Assembly (NCBI GenBank): GCA_947649205.1
Contig: CANSQM010000004.1
Span: 45,452-109,451 of the forward strand
Length of the DNA: 64,000 nt
Reading direction: 5' to 3'
DNA from: an uncultured Enterorhabdus sp.
GTDB lineage: Bacteria; Actinomycetota; Coriobacteriia; Coriobacteriales; Eggerthellaceae
The position numbers and the translations under genes are program-made. Under the pieces are notes generated by a model. The model was given only the letters and a program-made list of their open reading frames with translations. It made no database searches and had not been told where the DNA came from. Positions 15,529-24,159 of the stretch are shown here, piece after piece (positions within the stretch are counted from its first letter, which is position 1; every line of letters begins with the position of its first letter).

Positions 15529-17925
15529 CTATTCACCAGCCTTCTTGATCTCGATGAGCGTGTCGTTGAAGGGAATCATGGGGCCGAAGGGCATCACATA
15601 GCCGCGCTCGTTTAGCTGGTCATTGGAGACAGACTGCATAATGGTGCCGTCCAAATACTGGCGGTAGGTGCTCTCCACCATGAAGGCGCTATCGGGACGC
15701 ACGGCCTCGTTCAGGTGCAGCACCGTGCGGAAGGAGCCGCGATCGTTGAAGACCTCCACCGCATCGCCGTCTTCCAGACCGCGGGTGGCGGCATCGGCCG
15801 GGTTCAGCTCGATGCAGGGCTCGGCCACTTCCTGAATCCATTTCGCGCCCGAGTAGGCCGAGTGCACGCGGAAGCGGGAGCGGGCCTGATTGAACTGCAG
15901 CGGGTATTTCTCGCGCAGCGGGTTCTCCGGATAGGCCTCGCAAGGCGCCTCCCAAGCGGGGAAGGCCTGGCCGAACTCCAGCATGTTCTCGTAGTAAGGC
16001 TCTTGGCGGCCTGAGGGGGTGGTGTATTCGAAACCGATTTCCGGCACTCGGAGCTCCTCCGACCCAATCAGTCGCTGGGCGCCGTTGTTCTCCTTCAAAG
16101 TCTCCAGCGTAAAGCCAGCCATCTGGGGATCGTCGCTCGACAGGAGCGCCCGGGCGTACTCTTCGCCATCGGCCGGGAACAAATCGCCCAGCCCCATGGC
16201 CTCGGCGATGCCCTTCTCGATGTAGAAGTCCGACTTGCTCTCGAACAGCGGATCGAGCACCTTCAAATTGGCCAAGATATGAGCGTTGGCGCACTTTACG
16301 CCGCCCACCTCATCAGCACACTCGAATTTGCTGCACACCGGCAGGACCAGATCAACGAAGTCGGCCACTGAGCTGTGATAGATATCGGCCAAGGCCACGA
16401 AGTCCAGGGAATCAATCCATTCCAAAGTCTTATTCCAGTTCGCAGCCTTCTGGGTGGGAATATCGCCGAAGAACATCGCGCCGTGAACGGCGTTGTCCTT
16501 CACCACATCGAAGAAGCCCTGAGTGCTCACCGGCGCCATGCCCTCGGGCAGCACCCAAGCGCCCAGCGCCGCCTCGTAGGGGGTCACATGGTAGCCGTAG
16601 ATGCCGCAACCCGTGCCGCGCTTGCCGTAGTTCCCCGTCAACGAGGCAATGAGCACGTAGCAGTGGCCGGCCACATCGTTGTTATAGAACTTGTCTATAC
16701 CGCCGACGCTGTTGCAAATAATGGAGGGGCCCTTCGCGTACTGGGTAGCCACGTCGACTATAACCTCAACCGGAACATCGCAGGTCGCGGAAGCCCATTC
16801 CAGCGTATAGGGCTCCATGTCCTTCCGCAAGCGCGTGAACTGAGTAACGTAGCGCTTGCCGTTCACAGTGAACTCGCCTTCCAATGCCGGAGTCGCACCC
16901 TCGGTGGTGTGGGGCACCGCCGCGTTCGTCGCTTCGTCCCACATATAGAAAGTCTTCACTTCCACCGGTTCGCCGGTTTCCGGATCCACCGCTTCGGCCA
17001 CATCGGCCAGGCAGAGTCCCGTTTCGGGATCAATCAAGAACGGCAGCGCGGTGTGAGCCAGCACATGCTCGCGGTCGTACAGCTCTTCATCCAAGATGTA
17101 CTTAGTCATGCCGAGGAAGAACGCCGGATCGGTACCAGCGCGCAGGCCAACCCACTGATCCGCCTTGCTGGCCGTCGGACTAAAACGCGGATCGAGGCAA
17201 ATGATCTTCGTACCCGCTTCCTGGGCATTCATCATGGCGCGAGCCCAAGTCAAGCTCGTCTCAACCAGATTGCAATTTGCCATCAGCACCACCGCAGCCT
17301 CATCCCACTGCCAGATGGTGTTTTGAGCGAACAGACCGATCCATGGAGAAAATGCCTGAAACTGGCCGTTGCCCTGACCTAAATCATACCCATTCATGCT
17401 GCTCGTCTGAGCTCCCAGCACGCTCGGCAGCAGCGGTGGGAAGCGCTGGGAGGCCTCCGTGGAGAACTGGATCCACAGCGCCTCCTTGCCATACTTGTCC
17501 TGAATGGCCTTGAAATTCTCGGCGATCATTTGGAAGGCCTCGTCCCAGCTGATAGCCTCGAACTCGCCGCTTCCGCGCTCGCCCACGCGCTTCATGGGAC
17601 GCTGGATGCGGGCGTCGCCGTAAATGTTCTGCACTTCGGAGATGCCCTTCAGGCATACGTTTTGGAAGCGCTTGTCCTCGTTCTCGCGCGGCTGGATCAT
17701 GGCCAAACGCCCGTCGCGCACGGTGCATTGCAGCATGCAGTTGCACAGGCAGTGCTCATTGTGGTACGTGTAGCCGAGCGTCTCGCCGACGGCCTTTTCA
17801 GCCGGGGCCGCTCCTAGAGCCACACCCGTCAGACTCGTTCCGGCGAATCCGGCCGTGCCCACTGCCGCAGCTGTTTTCAGGAAGCTGCGACGGCTGAGCT
17901 TGGCGCCGTCAAATCTCTGCTCCAT
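15529..17925 (-). CDS. Tat-exported molybdopterin oxidoreductase (DMSO-reductase superfamily catalytic subunit)
   Basis: The protein has 798 residues. The Tat signal SRRSFLK (residues 11-17) is followed by a hydrophobic stretch to about 40. The [4Fe-4S] site is C59-x3-C63-x3-C67 with C91 (HCLCNCMLQC; an extra cysteine is at 61), spacing unlike the common C-x2-C-x3-C. Molybdopterin-binding domains follow, with a C-terminal cofactor domain (about 675-798) holding ELNPADAATRGLEDGDAVEV. Its size and partners fit the DMSO-reductase-like enzymes of Eggerthellaceae, a group that includes catechol dehydroxylases; the actual substrate is not readable. AGGAGG precedes the start. A divergent TetR gene and a palindrome at 18061-18076 suggest substrate-induced expression. 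Confidence 0.9.
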   Translation of the reverse strand: MEQRFDGAKLSRRSFLKTAAAVGTAGFAGTSLTGVALGAAPAEKAVGETLGYTYHNEHCLCNCMLQCTVRDGRLAMIQPRENEDKRFQNVCLKGISEVQNIYGDARIQRPMKRVGERGSGEFEAISWDEAFQMIAENFKAIQDKYGKEALWIQFSTEASQRFPPLLPSVLGAQTSSMNGYDLGQGNGQFQAFSPWIGLFAQNTIWQWDEAAVVLMANCNLVETSLTWARAMMNAQEAGTKIICLDPRFSPTASKADQWVGLRAGTDPAFFLGMTKYILDEELYDREHVLAHTALPFLIDPETGLCLADVAEAVDPETGEPVEVKTFYMWDEATNAAVPHTTEGATPALEGEFTVNGKRYVTQFTRLRKDMEPYTLEWASATCDVPVEVIVDVATQYAKGPSIICNSVGGIDKFYNNDVAGHCYVLIASLTGNYGKRGTGCGIYGYHVTPYEAALGAWVLPEGMAPVSTQGFFDVVKDNAVHGAMFFGDIPTQKAANWNKTLEWIDSLDFVALADIYHSSVADFVDLVLPVCSKFECADEVGGVKCANAHILANLKVLDPLFESKSDFYIEKGIAEAMGLGDLFPADGEEYARALLSSDDPQMAGFTLETLKENNGAQRLIGSEELRVPEIGFEYTTPSGRQEPYYENMLEFGQAFPAWEAPCEAYPENPLREKYPLQFNQARSRFRVHSAYSGAKWIQEVAEPCIELNPADAATRGLEDGDAVEVFNDRGSFRTVLHLNEAVRPDSAFMVESTYRQYLDGTIMQSVSNDQLNERGYVMPFGPMIPFNDTLIEIKKAGE

Positions 17926-18060
17926 GATATCCTCCTGCTCCTAGGCTTCTCTCGTGCCTCCGCCCGCGCCTTCCCCGGGCAGGGCGGTTTCTGGGGTGCA
18001 GTCTACGGAGCGTCAACAGAGAAATCACTGCCCATTTACCAGGGCGCGTGGCTTATGCCG

Positions 18061-18076
18061 CACTTTCTGGAAAGTG
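18061..18076. promoter_or_regulatory. Palindromic operator between the molybdoenzyme operon and tetR
   Basis: CACTTTC-TG-GAAAGTG is a perfect palindrome with 7-bp arms. It is 135 bp upstream of the molybdoenzyme gene and 78 bp upstream of the divergent tetR, whose possible -10 is TAAGAT at 18115-18120. Confidence 0.7.
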
Positions 18077-18154
18077 GGCATAAACAGGTATGTTCCCCGA
18101 GGTGCGCAAGCCGTTAAGATACGGGGAGCCGAAAGAACACCGCAAGGAGGGGCC

Positions 18155-18745
18155 ATGACGGACAAGAAGAGCGATCTGCGCGTCGTGCGCACGCGCAACG
18201 CCCTGCGCGGAGCCTTCGAGGAGCTGATCGCCGAGACGACCCTCGACAAGATCACCGTGAAGGCCCTCACCGACCGCGCCGGCATCAACCGCAAGACGTT
18301 CTATCTGCACTACGAGACCATCGAGGCGTTCTACGACGAGATCATGAACGGCATCATGGACGAGTTCTTCGCCTATTACGAGAAGACCCCCGACGATCCG
18401 TGGGACATGGACGGCCATGCGCGGCGCTTCTTCCGCTACCTGGCCGCCCAACCGCCCATGATCGAGCGGCTCGTGTGCTCGCCGAGCTTCTACGACTTCG
18501 GCGAGCGCATCTACGCCACCCAGATGGACCGCTACCGCGCCTTCGCCGACGAGCTGTTCTGGCGCGAGGGCATCGATTCCCATAGCGAGGAACTGGTGTG
18601 CGCCCTCATCCGCAATATGGCCTTGGAGTGCTACCGCCAGTGGGTACGAGCAGGGAAAGTGGTGCCGGTGGAAGATGCCGCCCAGCTGCTGGGATCCATG
18701 ACACTCCACAGCGTCGAGCACCTCATGAGCCCGCGACCGGAATAG
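18155..18745 (+). CDS. TetR-family regulator of the molybdoenzyme operon
   Basis: The protein has 196 residues from the ATG at 18155, behind CAAGGAGGGG. The HTH is RNALRGAFEELIAETTLDKI then RAGINRKTFYLHYETIEAF, the DhaS-like TetR subgroup with a C-terminal TetR_C_7-like domain (LFWREGIDS, LECYRQWVRAGK). It is divergent from the molybdoenzyme operon across a 229-bp region with one clear palindrome. I infer that it controls that operon in response to the reductase substrate. Confidence 0.9.
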   Translation: MTDKKSDLRVVRTRNALRGAFEELIAETTLDKITVKALTDRAGINRKTFYLHYETIEAFYDEIMNGIMDEFFAYYEKTPDDPWDMDGHARRFFRYLAAQPPMIERLVCSPSFYDFGERIYATQMDRYRAFADELFWREGIDSHSEELVCALIRNMALECYRQWVRAGKVVPVEDAAQLLGSMTLHSVEHLMSPRPE

Positions 18746-18757
18746 CAGGCGGCCCGG

Positions 18758-19651
18758 TTAGAACAGCGACATCTGATCGGGGTCGGCAGGCTGCTTCGGG
18801 GTCTTAACGGGCGCGGGCTCCTCGGTGGCGGTCAGGGGAATGGGGGCGCGGTTGAGCAGGGACCGCGCATCGGCGGCAGCGAGCCAAGCCAGAGCCTCGG
18901 GGGCCGTGAGCGACAGGGGCATGCGATGATGCACCGTTCCCACGACGACATCGGGCTCGCAGGTCACAAGCGCGAAGCGGTCGCCGATGCGCAGGCCGGC
19001 CAGCAACAGCGCCGTTCCACCCGCGGCCGCGAACCGGTACTGAGGACGCCGTCCGCGGGGGCGCGCACCGGCCGCCGGGGCGTCCTCCAGGCCCAGAATG
19101 CCCTGCTCGATGTCGGCCACCGCTCCGCGAGTTAGCTCGGGAGGGTCGTCGGCCGCACCCTGGACCGATGCCGCCGCGCCTTCCCCGACCGCCCCCGCGC
19201 CGGGAGTGCCCTCGCGGCTCCGGGTTTCGTAGAAGGCCCGCACGGGCACGATGCAGCGACCACGCTCCATGGCCTCATGCCACATACCCGAGCCCGACAG
19301 CGCCGATTCGATGCGAGCATTGAACACCGGTCCCCGCTTCCAGGGCACCTCGATGCCCCAGACCAGGCTCACCGTCGCGAAGTCGCTACCGCCGCCCCAG
19401 GCACGCGGAACATCCTTGCCATCAAGTGCCCCGTCGCCGTTGGCCCCCTCGCCCTCCGCCACAATGACCGGGCTTTCGCGCCCCGGATAGCAGTCGATGG
19501 CCTCCAAGGGCATCGCGGCTGGCCGCCCGAACACCGGAGGCATCACGGACGCGGCGCCCCGCCCCTCGGCGAGCGCCCGTCGTACCGCCCGCAGCCAGTC
19601 CACCACCGCACCGGCCTCTTCCCCGCTCAGCATCTCAAACCGATGGCACAT
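18758..19651 (-). CDS. SRAP/YedK (HMCES-type) DNA-protein crosslink protein with insertion
   Basis: The protein has 297 residues. Cys2, exposed after Met removal, is the residue that crosslinks to abasic sites in this family. The other active-site residues are in place: N111 (FNARIES), E142 (VRAFYET) and H241 (HHRMP). About 60 residues (145-205) of Gly/Ala-rich low-complexity sequence are inserted after the FYE motif, making it longer than the usual 220-240 residues. The tail ends PDQMSLF, resembling a sliding-clamp-binding peptide (Q-x2-[ML]-x-[FL]-F type). SRAP proteins shield abasic sites in single-stranded DNA. Confidence 0.88.
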   Translation of the reverse strand: MCHRFEMLSGEEAGAVVDWLRAVRRALAEGRGAASVMPPVFGRPAAMPLEAIDCYPGRESPVIVAEGEGANGDGALDGKDVPRAWGGGSDFATVSLVWGIEVPWKRGPVFNARIESALSGSGMWHEAMERGRCIVPVRAFYETRSREGTPGAGAVGEGAAASVQGAADDPPELTRGAVADIEQGILGLEDAPAAGARPRGRRPQYRFAAAGGTALLLAGLRIGDRFALVTCEPDVVVGTVHHRMPLSLTAPEALAWLAAADARSLLNRAPIPLTATEEPAPVKTPKQPADPDQMSLF

Positions 19652-19660
19652 GGGCGCCCC

Positions 19661-20422
19661 CTATATATCCAGTCCGTACACCGTCGACAGCAACTGCAGA
19701 GCCTCGCAAAGATCCATACCAAGGCCAAGCTGATCCACCCGCAGGCCGGAATCGCGCATATCGTCAACAAATGTCCTCAAGTCGGCGCGAATCCGCCCTC
19801 CCACCTCGACCGACATCCCGGCGGGAAGCAGCGACAGTAGCTGGAGTACATCCTTGCGATGCTTTTTCAAATCCCGTTCATTCACGTGATCGCCCCGTTG
19901 TTTGCGCTCGCTCAAATCAATGTGGGCTCTCACCTTAAGGGGAATGATATGGGCCGTATCGACAACGCTCAGCCCCTCAACGCGATCAAGGCCATCCGCA
20001 AGAAAGCCGAAGTAGTCGTCATCCAAAATAATGGCCGATAAGCTTGAGATGTCTTCTTCCAGAGGAAGAGGAGCAACGATTGCCCGCTCATCGTGCAAAG
20101 GGAAATCGGGATGGCGAGAAAATAACTCGATCATCGCGGGATAGGCGACGTTCTCCGGATCGGTAAAGCGATAGAAATGAACCCTCTCGCTGTTCCTCCA
20201 CCCGCACGTATAGCCGGCCTTGAGAACAAAATCCCAAAACACTTCGCCGAACTCCCTACTCGGTCGATGGGAGAGCACGACGATATCCAAGTCCTTCGTT
20301 GCCCGAAACCTGAGTCCCTCGCGATCGAAGAGCAGGTCACAGGCGCTGCCGCCAATCAGAGCATAGGAAGTCGCAAACGGCTCGAAGGCCTCGCGGAAGA
20401 GCTCGATACCATGGACGCTCAC
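19661..20422 (-). CDS. Nucleotidyltransferase, AbiEii-like toxin candidate
   Basis: The protein has 253 residues. The N-terminal nucleotidyltransferase signature is YALIGGSACDLLF followed by RATKDLDIVVL, i.e. G-G-S/A and D-x-D in a DNA-polymerase-beta fold. A helical C-terminal half (about 140-253) contains IPLKVRAHIDLSERK and ERDLKKHRKDV, typical of AbiEii and related proteins, where a conserved lysine follows a helical segment. AbiEii toxins modify tRNA acceptor ends. The gene overlaps the upstream partner by 4 bp, as in type IV AbiE pairs. The DLD motif and pairing make the toxin call likely, not certain. Confidence 0.75.
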   Translation of the reverse strand: MSVHGIELFREAFEPFATSYALIGGSACDLLFDREGLRFRATKDLDIVVLSHRPSREFGEVFWDFVLKAGYTCGWRNSERVHFYRFTDPENVAYPAMIELFSRHPDFPLHDERAIVAPLPLEEDISSLSAIILDDDYFGFLADGLDRVEGLSVVDTAHIIPLKVRAHIDLSERKQRGDHVNERDLKKHRKDVLQLLSLLPAGMSVEVGGRIRADLRTFVDDMRDSGLRVDQLGLGMDLCEALQLLSTVYGLDI

Positions 20423-21390
20423 AGACCAATTCTCCTCTCTAGAACTTCCAACGCTTCGTCCAAGCGGGGATCCTCTCCCTTCCTATCGCGGAGGGAAAGA
20501 AACAGCGGCACATCGCGAACGAACCCATCTACGGTCTCCACGTCATGGGACCACAGCTCAATAAGCGCATCGGGGCCATCCCCTTCATCGACTCGCACAA
20601 CTCCAGCAGCCTCAAGGCGATCTAGCGCATCGGAGCCGTACATCGCATAGGTCGGCCACGGATCGTCGCCCAGCATCGTCAGGGAACTCAAAGCCGTCAA
20701 ACCCGCTCGAGCGCAGCAGAGCTCCCCTAATGCCCCCGCCTCTTTGGGCCGCTTCACATAGAAGCGATCAAGACAGGGGGACGCAAGCGCCTCTTTAAGC
20801 TTGTCCCACACTTCGCGTTGCTGGGCGGCTGAGAGGGGAGAAATACGTCGCGTGCGACCCTCTATGACAAAAACTTCGGGGCTTCGAGCGGAAATTTCCG
20901 CAAAGTAATTCGAGACGCTCGGCAAGCTTTTTTCCATCAGCGCCGCCACATCACTCGTCGATTTACCCGCCCAGGACTGATCGAGAATACGGCCGGCCAC
21001 CCGTTGGGCTTGGGGGCTCAGAATTCGAGTCTTCGGCCGATGCTTCTTCATGCTGCTCATCACAGCGAGCCCCAAAAATGGCACGAAGAAGCGCTCCGCT
21101 GAAGCAACCCAGGCGATGCGCTCCTCGGTCAGCCGCTGTATCTGGTACAGGCTCAGTTGGTCGGAGGCGACCACGCACGGCTTCAGAAAGTCAGATTGCA
21201 GCCGTTCCACTGCTTTCAAGAGCGGCGTAAGCTTTACTTCACCCCGCGGCATCACGAAAAGACATTCGGTCTCCCCCAGACTTCCTTCAACAATGGAAAA
21301 CAGCGTAGAGAAAAAGAACGGGAGTCCCTTCGCGTCAATAGGCTCTCCCTTTTTGAGGGGAAACCCGAGAATCTGTGCGGGCAATTCCAT
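20419..21390 (-). CDS. Putative AbiEi-like partner / regulatory antitoxin
   Basis: The protein has 323 residues. The middle (about 120-180) looks like a winged HTH: VAGRILDQSWAGKSTSDVAA then EKSLPSVSNYFAEI. The N-terminal 110 residues read as a separate alpha/beta domain (CVVASDQLSLYQIQRL), and the C-terminus as the helical/strand part seen in AbiEi-like proteins that bind operator DNA. It lies directly upstream of the nucleotidyltransferase with a 4-bp overlap and is preceded by an AT-rich palindromic region. I infer an autoregulating antitoxin; no biochemical evidence is readable. Confidence 0.65.
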   Translation of the reverse strand: MELPAQILGFPLKKGEPIDAKGLPFFFSTLFSIVEGSLGETECLFVMPRGEVKLTPLLKAVERLQSDFLKPCVVASDQLSLYQIQRLTEERIAWVASAERFFVPFLGLAVMSSMKKHRPKTRILSPQAQRVAGRILDQSWAGKSTSDVAALMEKSLPSVSNYFAEISARSPEVFVIEGRTRRISPLSAAQQREVWDKLKEALASPCLDRFYVKRPKEAGALGELCCARAGLTALSSLTMLGDDPWPTYAMYGSDALDRLEAAGVVRVDEGDGPDALIELWSHDVETVDGFVRDVPLFLSLRDRKGEDPRLDEALEVLERRIGL

Positions 21391-21399
21391 ATTCGCCTC

Positions 21400-21446
21400 C
21401 TAACTTTATACAATTTTAACTAATTTTACTTTATGAGTAAAGTTAG
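21400..21446. promoter_or_regulatory. AT-rich nested inverted repeat upstream of the AbiE-like pair
   Basis: CTAACTTTA (21400-21408) pairs with TAAAGTTAG (21438-21446). A second palindrome ACTTTA-TGAG-TAAAGT (21428-21443) overlaps the right arm. It starts 9 bp before the start codon at 21390, as expected of an autorepressed toxin-antitoxin promoter. Confidence 0.7.
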
Positions 21447-21520
21447 AAAAAATGAATAAATACAGCAGGTGGCATTAAGGCGAATTACCGCATCGCCCGC
21501 TACAGTCCCCATCAAACGCA

Positions 21521-21560
21521 CGGGCCCCGCTGGCTAACGGGGAAGCGCCAGCGGGGCCCG
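21521..21560 (-). terminator. Terminator of respiratory module A
   Basis: 14-bp perfect arms CGGGCCCCGCTGGC (21521-21534) and GCCAGCGGGGCCCG (21547-21560), located 45 bp past the flavoprotein stop. Confidence 0.8.
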
Positions 21561-21604
21561 GAAGATTCGTTGGCAGGCAGGAGAGATGCCGTCGCCTCGG
21601 GGCT

Positions 21605-23191
21605 TTACGCCGTGGGCAGGTACTCGTTCACGGCATGCTCGGCCGCCCAGTAGCCGGACACGCGGGCCCACAGCTGGGTGGAGCCGGGGGCGCAGGATAC
21701 GTCGTAGTAGGGGCCGAACAGACCGCCGGCATCGGAACCGCCGGCATACAGACCGAGAATGGGCTTGAAGTCCCGACGGATGACGCGGGCGTACTCGTCC
21801 ACCTTCAGGCCGCCCACGGTGCCGTAGAAGGCCAACAGGCAGCGGAAGCCGTAGAAGGGCGGCGTGTCCATCTTGCGCAGGAACTCCGGCGCCTTCAGGA
21901 AGTCGTGGTCAGCGCCCTCGTCGCAGTAGCCGTTGTACTTGTCCATCTCGGCCTTGAGGGCCGTCGGATCGATGCCCAGCATCTCGCCGAGCTCCTCGAT
22001 GGTGTCGGCCTTGAACACGCGGGGGTTGTCGCGCTGGGTAGCCGCATCCAGTTCGTCCTGGAATCCCGGCACCGGCTCGCCCGGCTCGTAGTAGTTGGCA
22101 CGGCGGGTCGTCACGCCCTCAGTCTTGATCTTCTCCACGAAGGCCTGGTCGATGATGGCATAGACATGCTGTTGCTGGGAGCCGATGTTGCCGGACAGCG
22201 TCCAGTCCTTGATGACGCTCTCATCGCAGAAGCGGCGCCCCTCCTGGTTCAGGAACACCTCGTCGGCCTGATTCACGCCGCACACGGTGAGCGCGCTCTT
22301 GTTGTAGTGGCCGGGCAGGATCCAGCTGCAGTAGTTCACCGCCTCCGGATGGTGCAGCAGGGCGTCGAGCTCAAGGCCCATGGTGATGCCGTCACCGCGC
22401 TGGGTGCCCATGGAGCCGCGGGGAATCACGCACTCGTAGGGCACGTTGGTGTAGCGCTCGAACATCTCCTTGTTGGCTGCGAAACCGCCGGTGCACAGAT
22501 CCACGGCCTTGGCGTTCACCTGGATGATCTCTCCGGTGCGGCTCTTGCACAGCACGCCGGCCACCGCGCCCGCGTCATCCACGAGCAGCTGATAGGCCCG
22601 GGCGTCGAAGAGGAACTGCACGCCCTGGTCCTGGGCCAGCTGGTACATCTTCATGATGGCGGTCATACCGCCCGAGGTGCCATCCTCGCCGTGGTCGTAC
22701 TTGCCCTTCTTGTTGTAGGTGATGCCCTGGAAGTCCGTCGTCCAGGCGCGCACCTTCTCGCCATCGTTGGCATAGCGGCGCGTCACCGTGGTGCTCGAGG
22801 CGTAGCGATGGTAGCTGGCCAGACCGTCGTAGTAATGGTCGGCCGCGCCCACGTTCTCCAGGGCGTTGTCAGTGCCCATAGCCACGTTGCCGATGTTCTC
22901 GACGTAGCGGGAATTGCCGCCCACGCCGTTCTCGGTGTTCACGTCCACGAGAATGACCTTGGCCCCCAATTCAGCCGCGCGGTTGGCGGCGCACAGGCCC
23001 GCCGTGCCCGAGCCGCACACGACGAAGTCGCAGTCATAGGTGGCAGACACCTCTGCCGGCGCCTCGGCGTCATCGGCCTCGTCGGCGTGAGCCATCTGGG
23101 GAGCGAGCCCCAGGGTGCTTGCAGCCAGGGCAGCGGCGCCCAGGGTAGTGGAGCCGAGCAGGAAGCTGCGGCGAGAAAGTTCTTGCGTCAT
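21605..23191 (-). CDS. Tat-exported FAD-dependent reductase (fumarate/urocanate-reductase family), module A
   Basis: The protein has 528 residues. The Tat signal SRRSFLL (residues 6-12) leads to an AHA-type signal peptidase site near 35. The FAD-binding loop is GSGTAG (60-65); the second FAD region near the C-terminus is GLYAGGSDAGGLF. The capping-domain segment GRRFCDESVIKD corresponds to GRRFxNE...TTRD of fumarate reductases, with K328 where fumarate reductase has its proton-transfer arginine. There is no haem or FMN domain, so electrons must come from the tetraheme lipoprotein gene directly upstream (25-bp gap). Family members reduce alpha,beta-unsaturated acids outside the membrane. The substrate is unknown; the K/R change argues against fumarate. 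Confidence 0.9.
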   Translation of the reverse strand: MTQELSRRSFLLGSTTLGAAALAASTLGLAPQMAHADEADDAEAPAEVSATYDCDFVVCGSGTAGLCAANRAAELGAKVILVDVNTENGVGGNSRYVENIGNVAMGTDNALENVGAADHYYDGLASYHRYASSTTVTRRYANDGEKVRAWTTDFQGITYNKKGKYDHGEDGTSGGMTAIMKMYQLAQDQGVQFLFDARAYQLLVDDAGAVAGVLCKSRTGEIIQVNAKAVDLCTGGFAANKEMFERYTNVPYECVIPRGSMGTQRGDGITMGLELDALLHHPEAVNYCSWILPGHYNKSALTVCGVNQADEVFLNQEGRRFCDESVIKDWTLSGNIGSQQQHVYAIIDQAFVEKIKTEGVTTRRANYYEPGEPVPGFQDELDAATQRDNPRVFKADTIEELGEMLGIDPTALKAEMDKYNGYCDEGADHDFLKAPEFLRKMDTPPFYGFRCLLAFYGTVGGLKVDEYARVIRRDFKPILGLYAGGSDAGGLFGPYYDVSCAPGSTQLWARVSGYWAAEHAVNEYLPTA

Positions 23192-23216
23192 GATAGTTCC
23201 CTTCCTTCCGTAATTC

Positions 23217-23759
23217 CTACTCGAATCCGTCCCAACCCTCGGGCAGATCCATGTAATGGCACTGCACGCAGTTCAGCGTCGGCTGGCCGTGCATGGAATG
23301 GCACTGGCCGCAATCCACGTCGCCGCGGTGGTTGTCGTGCACGTTGTAGAGGCCCTCGGGGTTGTAGACGGTCTTGTCGCCATCGAGAATGGTGGTGTCC
23401 ACGATCTTCTCCCAGCTGTGGCAGCCGTCGTTCAGGCAGAACTCGCGCGTGGCGATGGTCTCCTCCGACGGGCCCACCAGCTCGGTGAAGTTGCCCACCT
23501 CGTCCACAACGGCGTCATCGTGGCAGCTCTCGCAGGTGTTGCCCAGCTTCTTGTGCATGGTGATGAGCGTCGCCGGATCCTCGGCCTCATAGCTGGCCAC
23601 GTAGGGATCATCGGGGTGCTCGGCCATGACGGCCTCCCAGTCGCCCCCGCCCGTCTCGCTCATCTCCTGCCCGCTGGGGCTGCACGCGGCAGCCACGCAC
23701 GCCATGGCGCCCATCAGCGCCAGCGTCGCAACCGCAACCACCATTTTCCTTGCTTTCAT
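23217..23759 (-). CDS. Tetraheme c-type cytochrome lipoprotein, module A
   Basis: The protein has 180 residues. The signal peptide ends in a lipobox-like VAAAC with C26 as lipid-attachment residue, so it should be anchored to the outer face of the membrane. Four haem sites are seen: CESCH, the long form CLNDGCH (C-x4-CH), CGQCH and CVQCH. This fits the small tetraheme cytochromes (NapC/FccA-haem-domain-like) that feed flavoprotein reductases. It is the first gene of the operon with the module A flavoprotein. AAGGAAGGG precedes the start. Confidence 0.9.
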   Translation of the reverse strand: MKARKMVVAVATLALMGAMACVAAACSPSGQEMSETGGGDWEAVMAEHPDDPYVASYEAEDPATLITMHKKLGNTCESCHDDAVVDEVGNFTELVGPSEETIATREFCLNDGCHSWEKIVDTTILDGDKTVYNPEGLYNVHDNHRGDVDCGQCHSMHGQPTLNCVQCHYMDLPEGWDGFE

Positions 23760-24159
23760 GATGCGTCCCTTCCTTTCCCCTCATTGGTTCGTTTCGGGTT
23801 CTCTTCTGTGCCGTGCCCCGTTCGCCCATGAATTGGAACTTGTTCGCGGCACAGTCCCGATTGTTTCACCGCACAATCCGGAAAGCACCTCATGTTTCAT
23901 GGTGAATTTCCCGCCACCCCGTCCCCTACAGGCCCCATAAAAGCAGGGGGTTGACAAAGAATTGCCTGATCGCACTCTCAAACCGTCCTCTTTCCTCTCC
24001 GAGAAGTCCCTTTCCCTCACCTTTGCCGCCCCGTTTCCCCACCCCGTGGTTTCGGGTAGAATGGAGGGGCAGAATCCCCGGGCGCAGGGGATGCGGAGCC
24101 GCAGGGTTTGAGCCCGGACTTCCGCGCAAGAGCGCCATGGTTGCTATCGAGGGGTTGGG
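23760..24159. promoter_or_regulatory. Divergent promoter region of module A
   Basis: This 400-bp stretch has no gene. TAGAAT (24057-24062) is a probable -10 for the LuxR gene and resembles the TATAAT/GGA context of the module C LuxR promoter. An interrupted palindrome GATTGT-N8-ACAATC lies at 23859-23878 on the reductase side. Nothing else is evident. Confidence 0.5.

Noticed and set aside
21635..23488. 617-residue plus-strand open frame
   Set aside because: Antisense to the module A flavoprotein and cytochrome genes; low-complexity Val/His/Gly pattern typical of a shadow frame.
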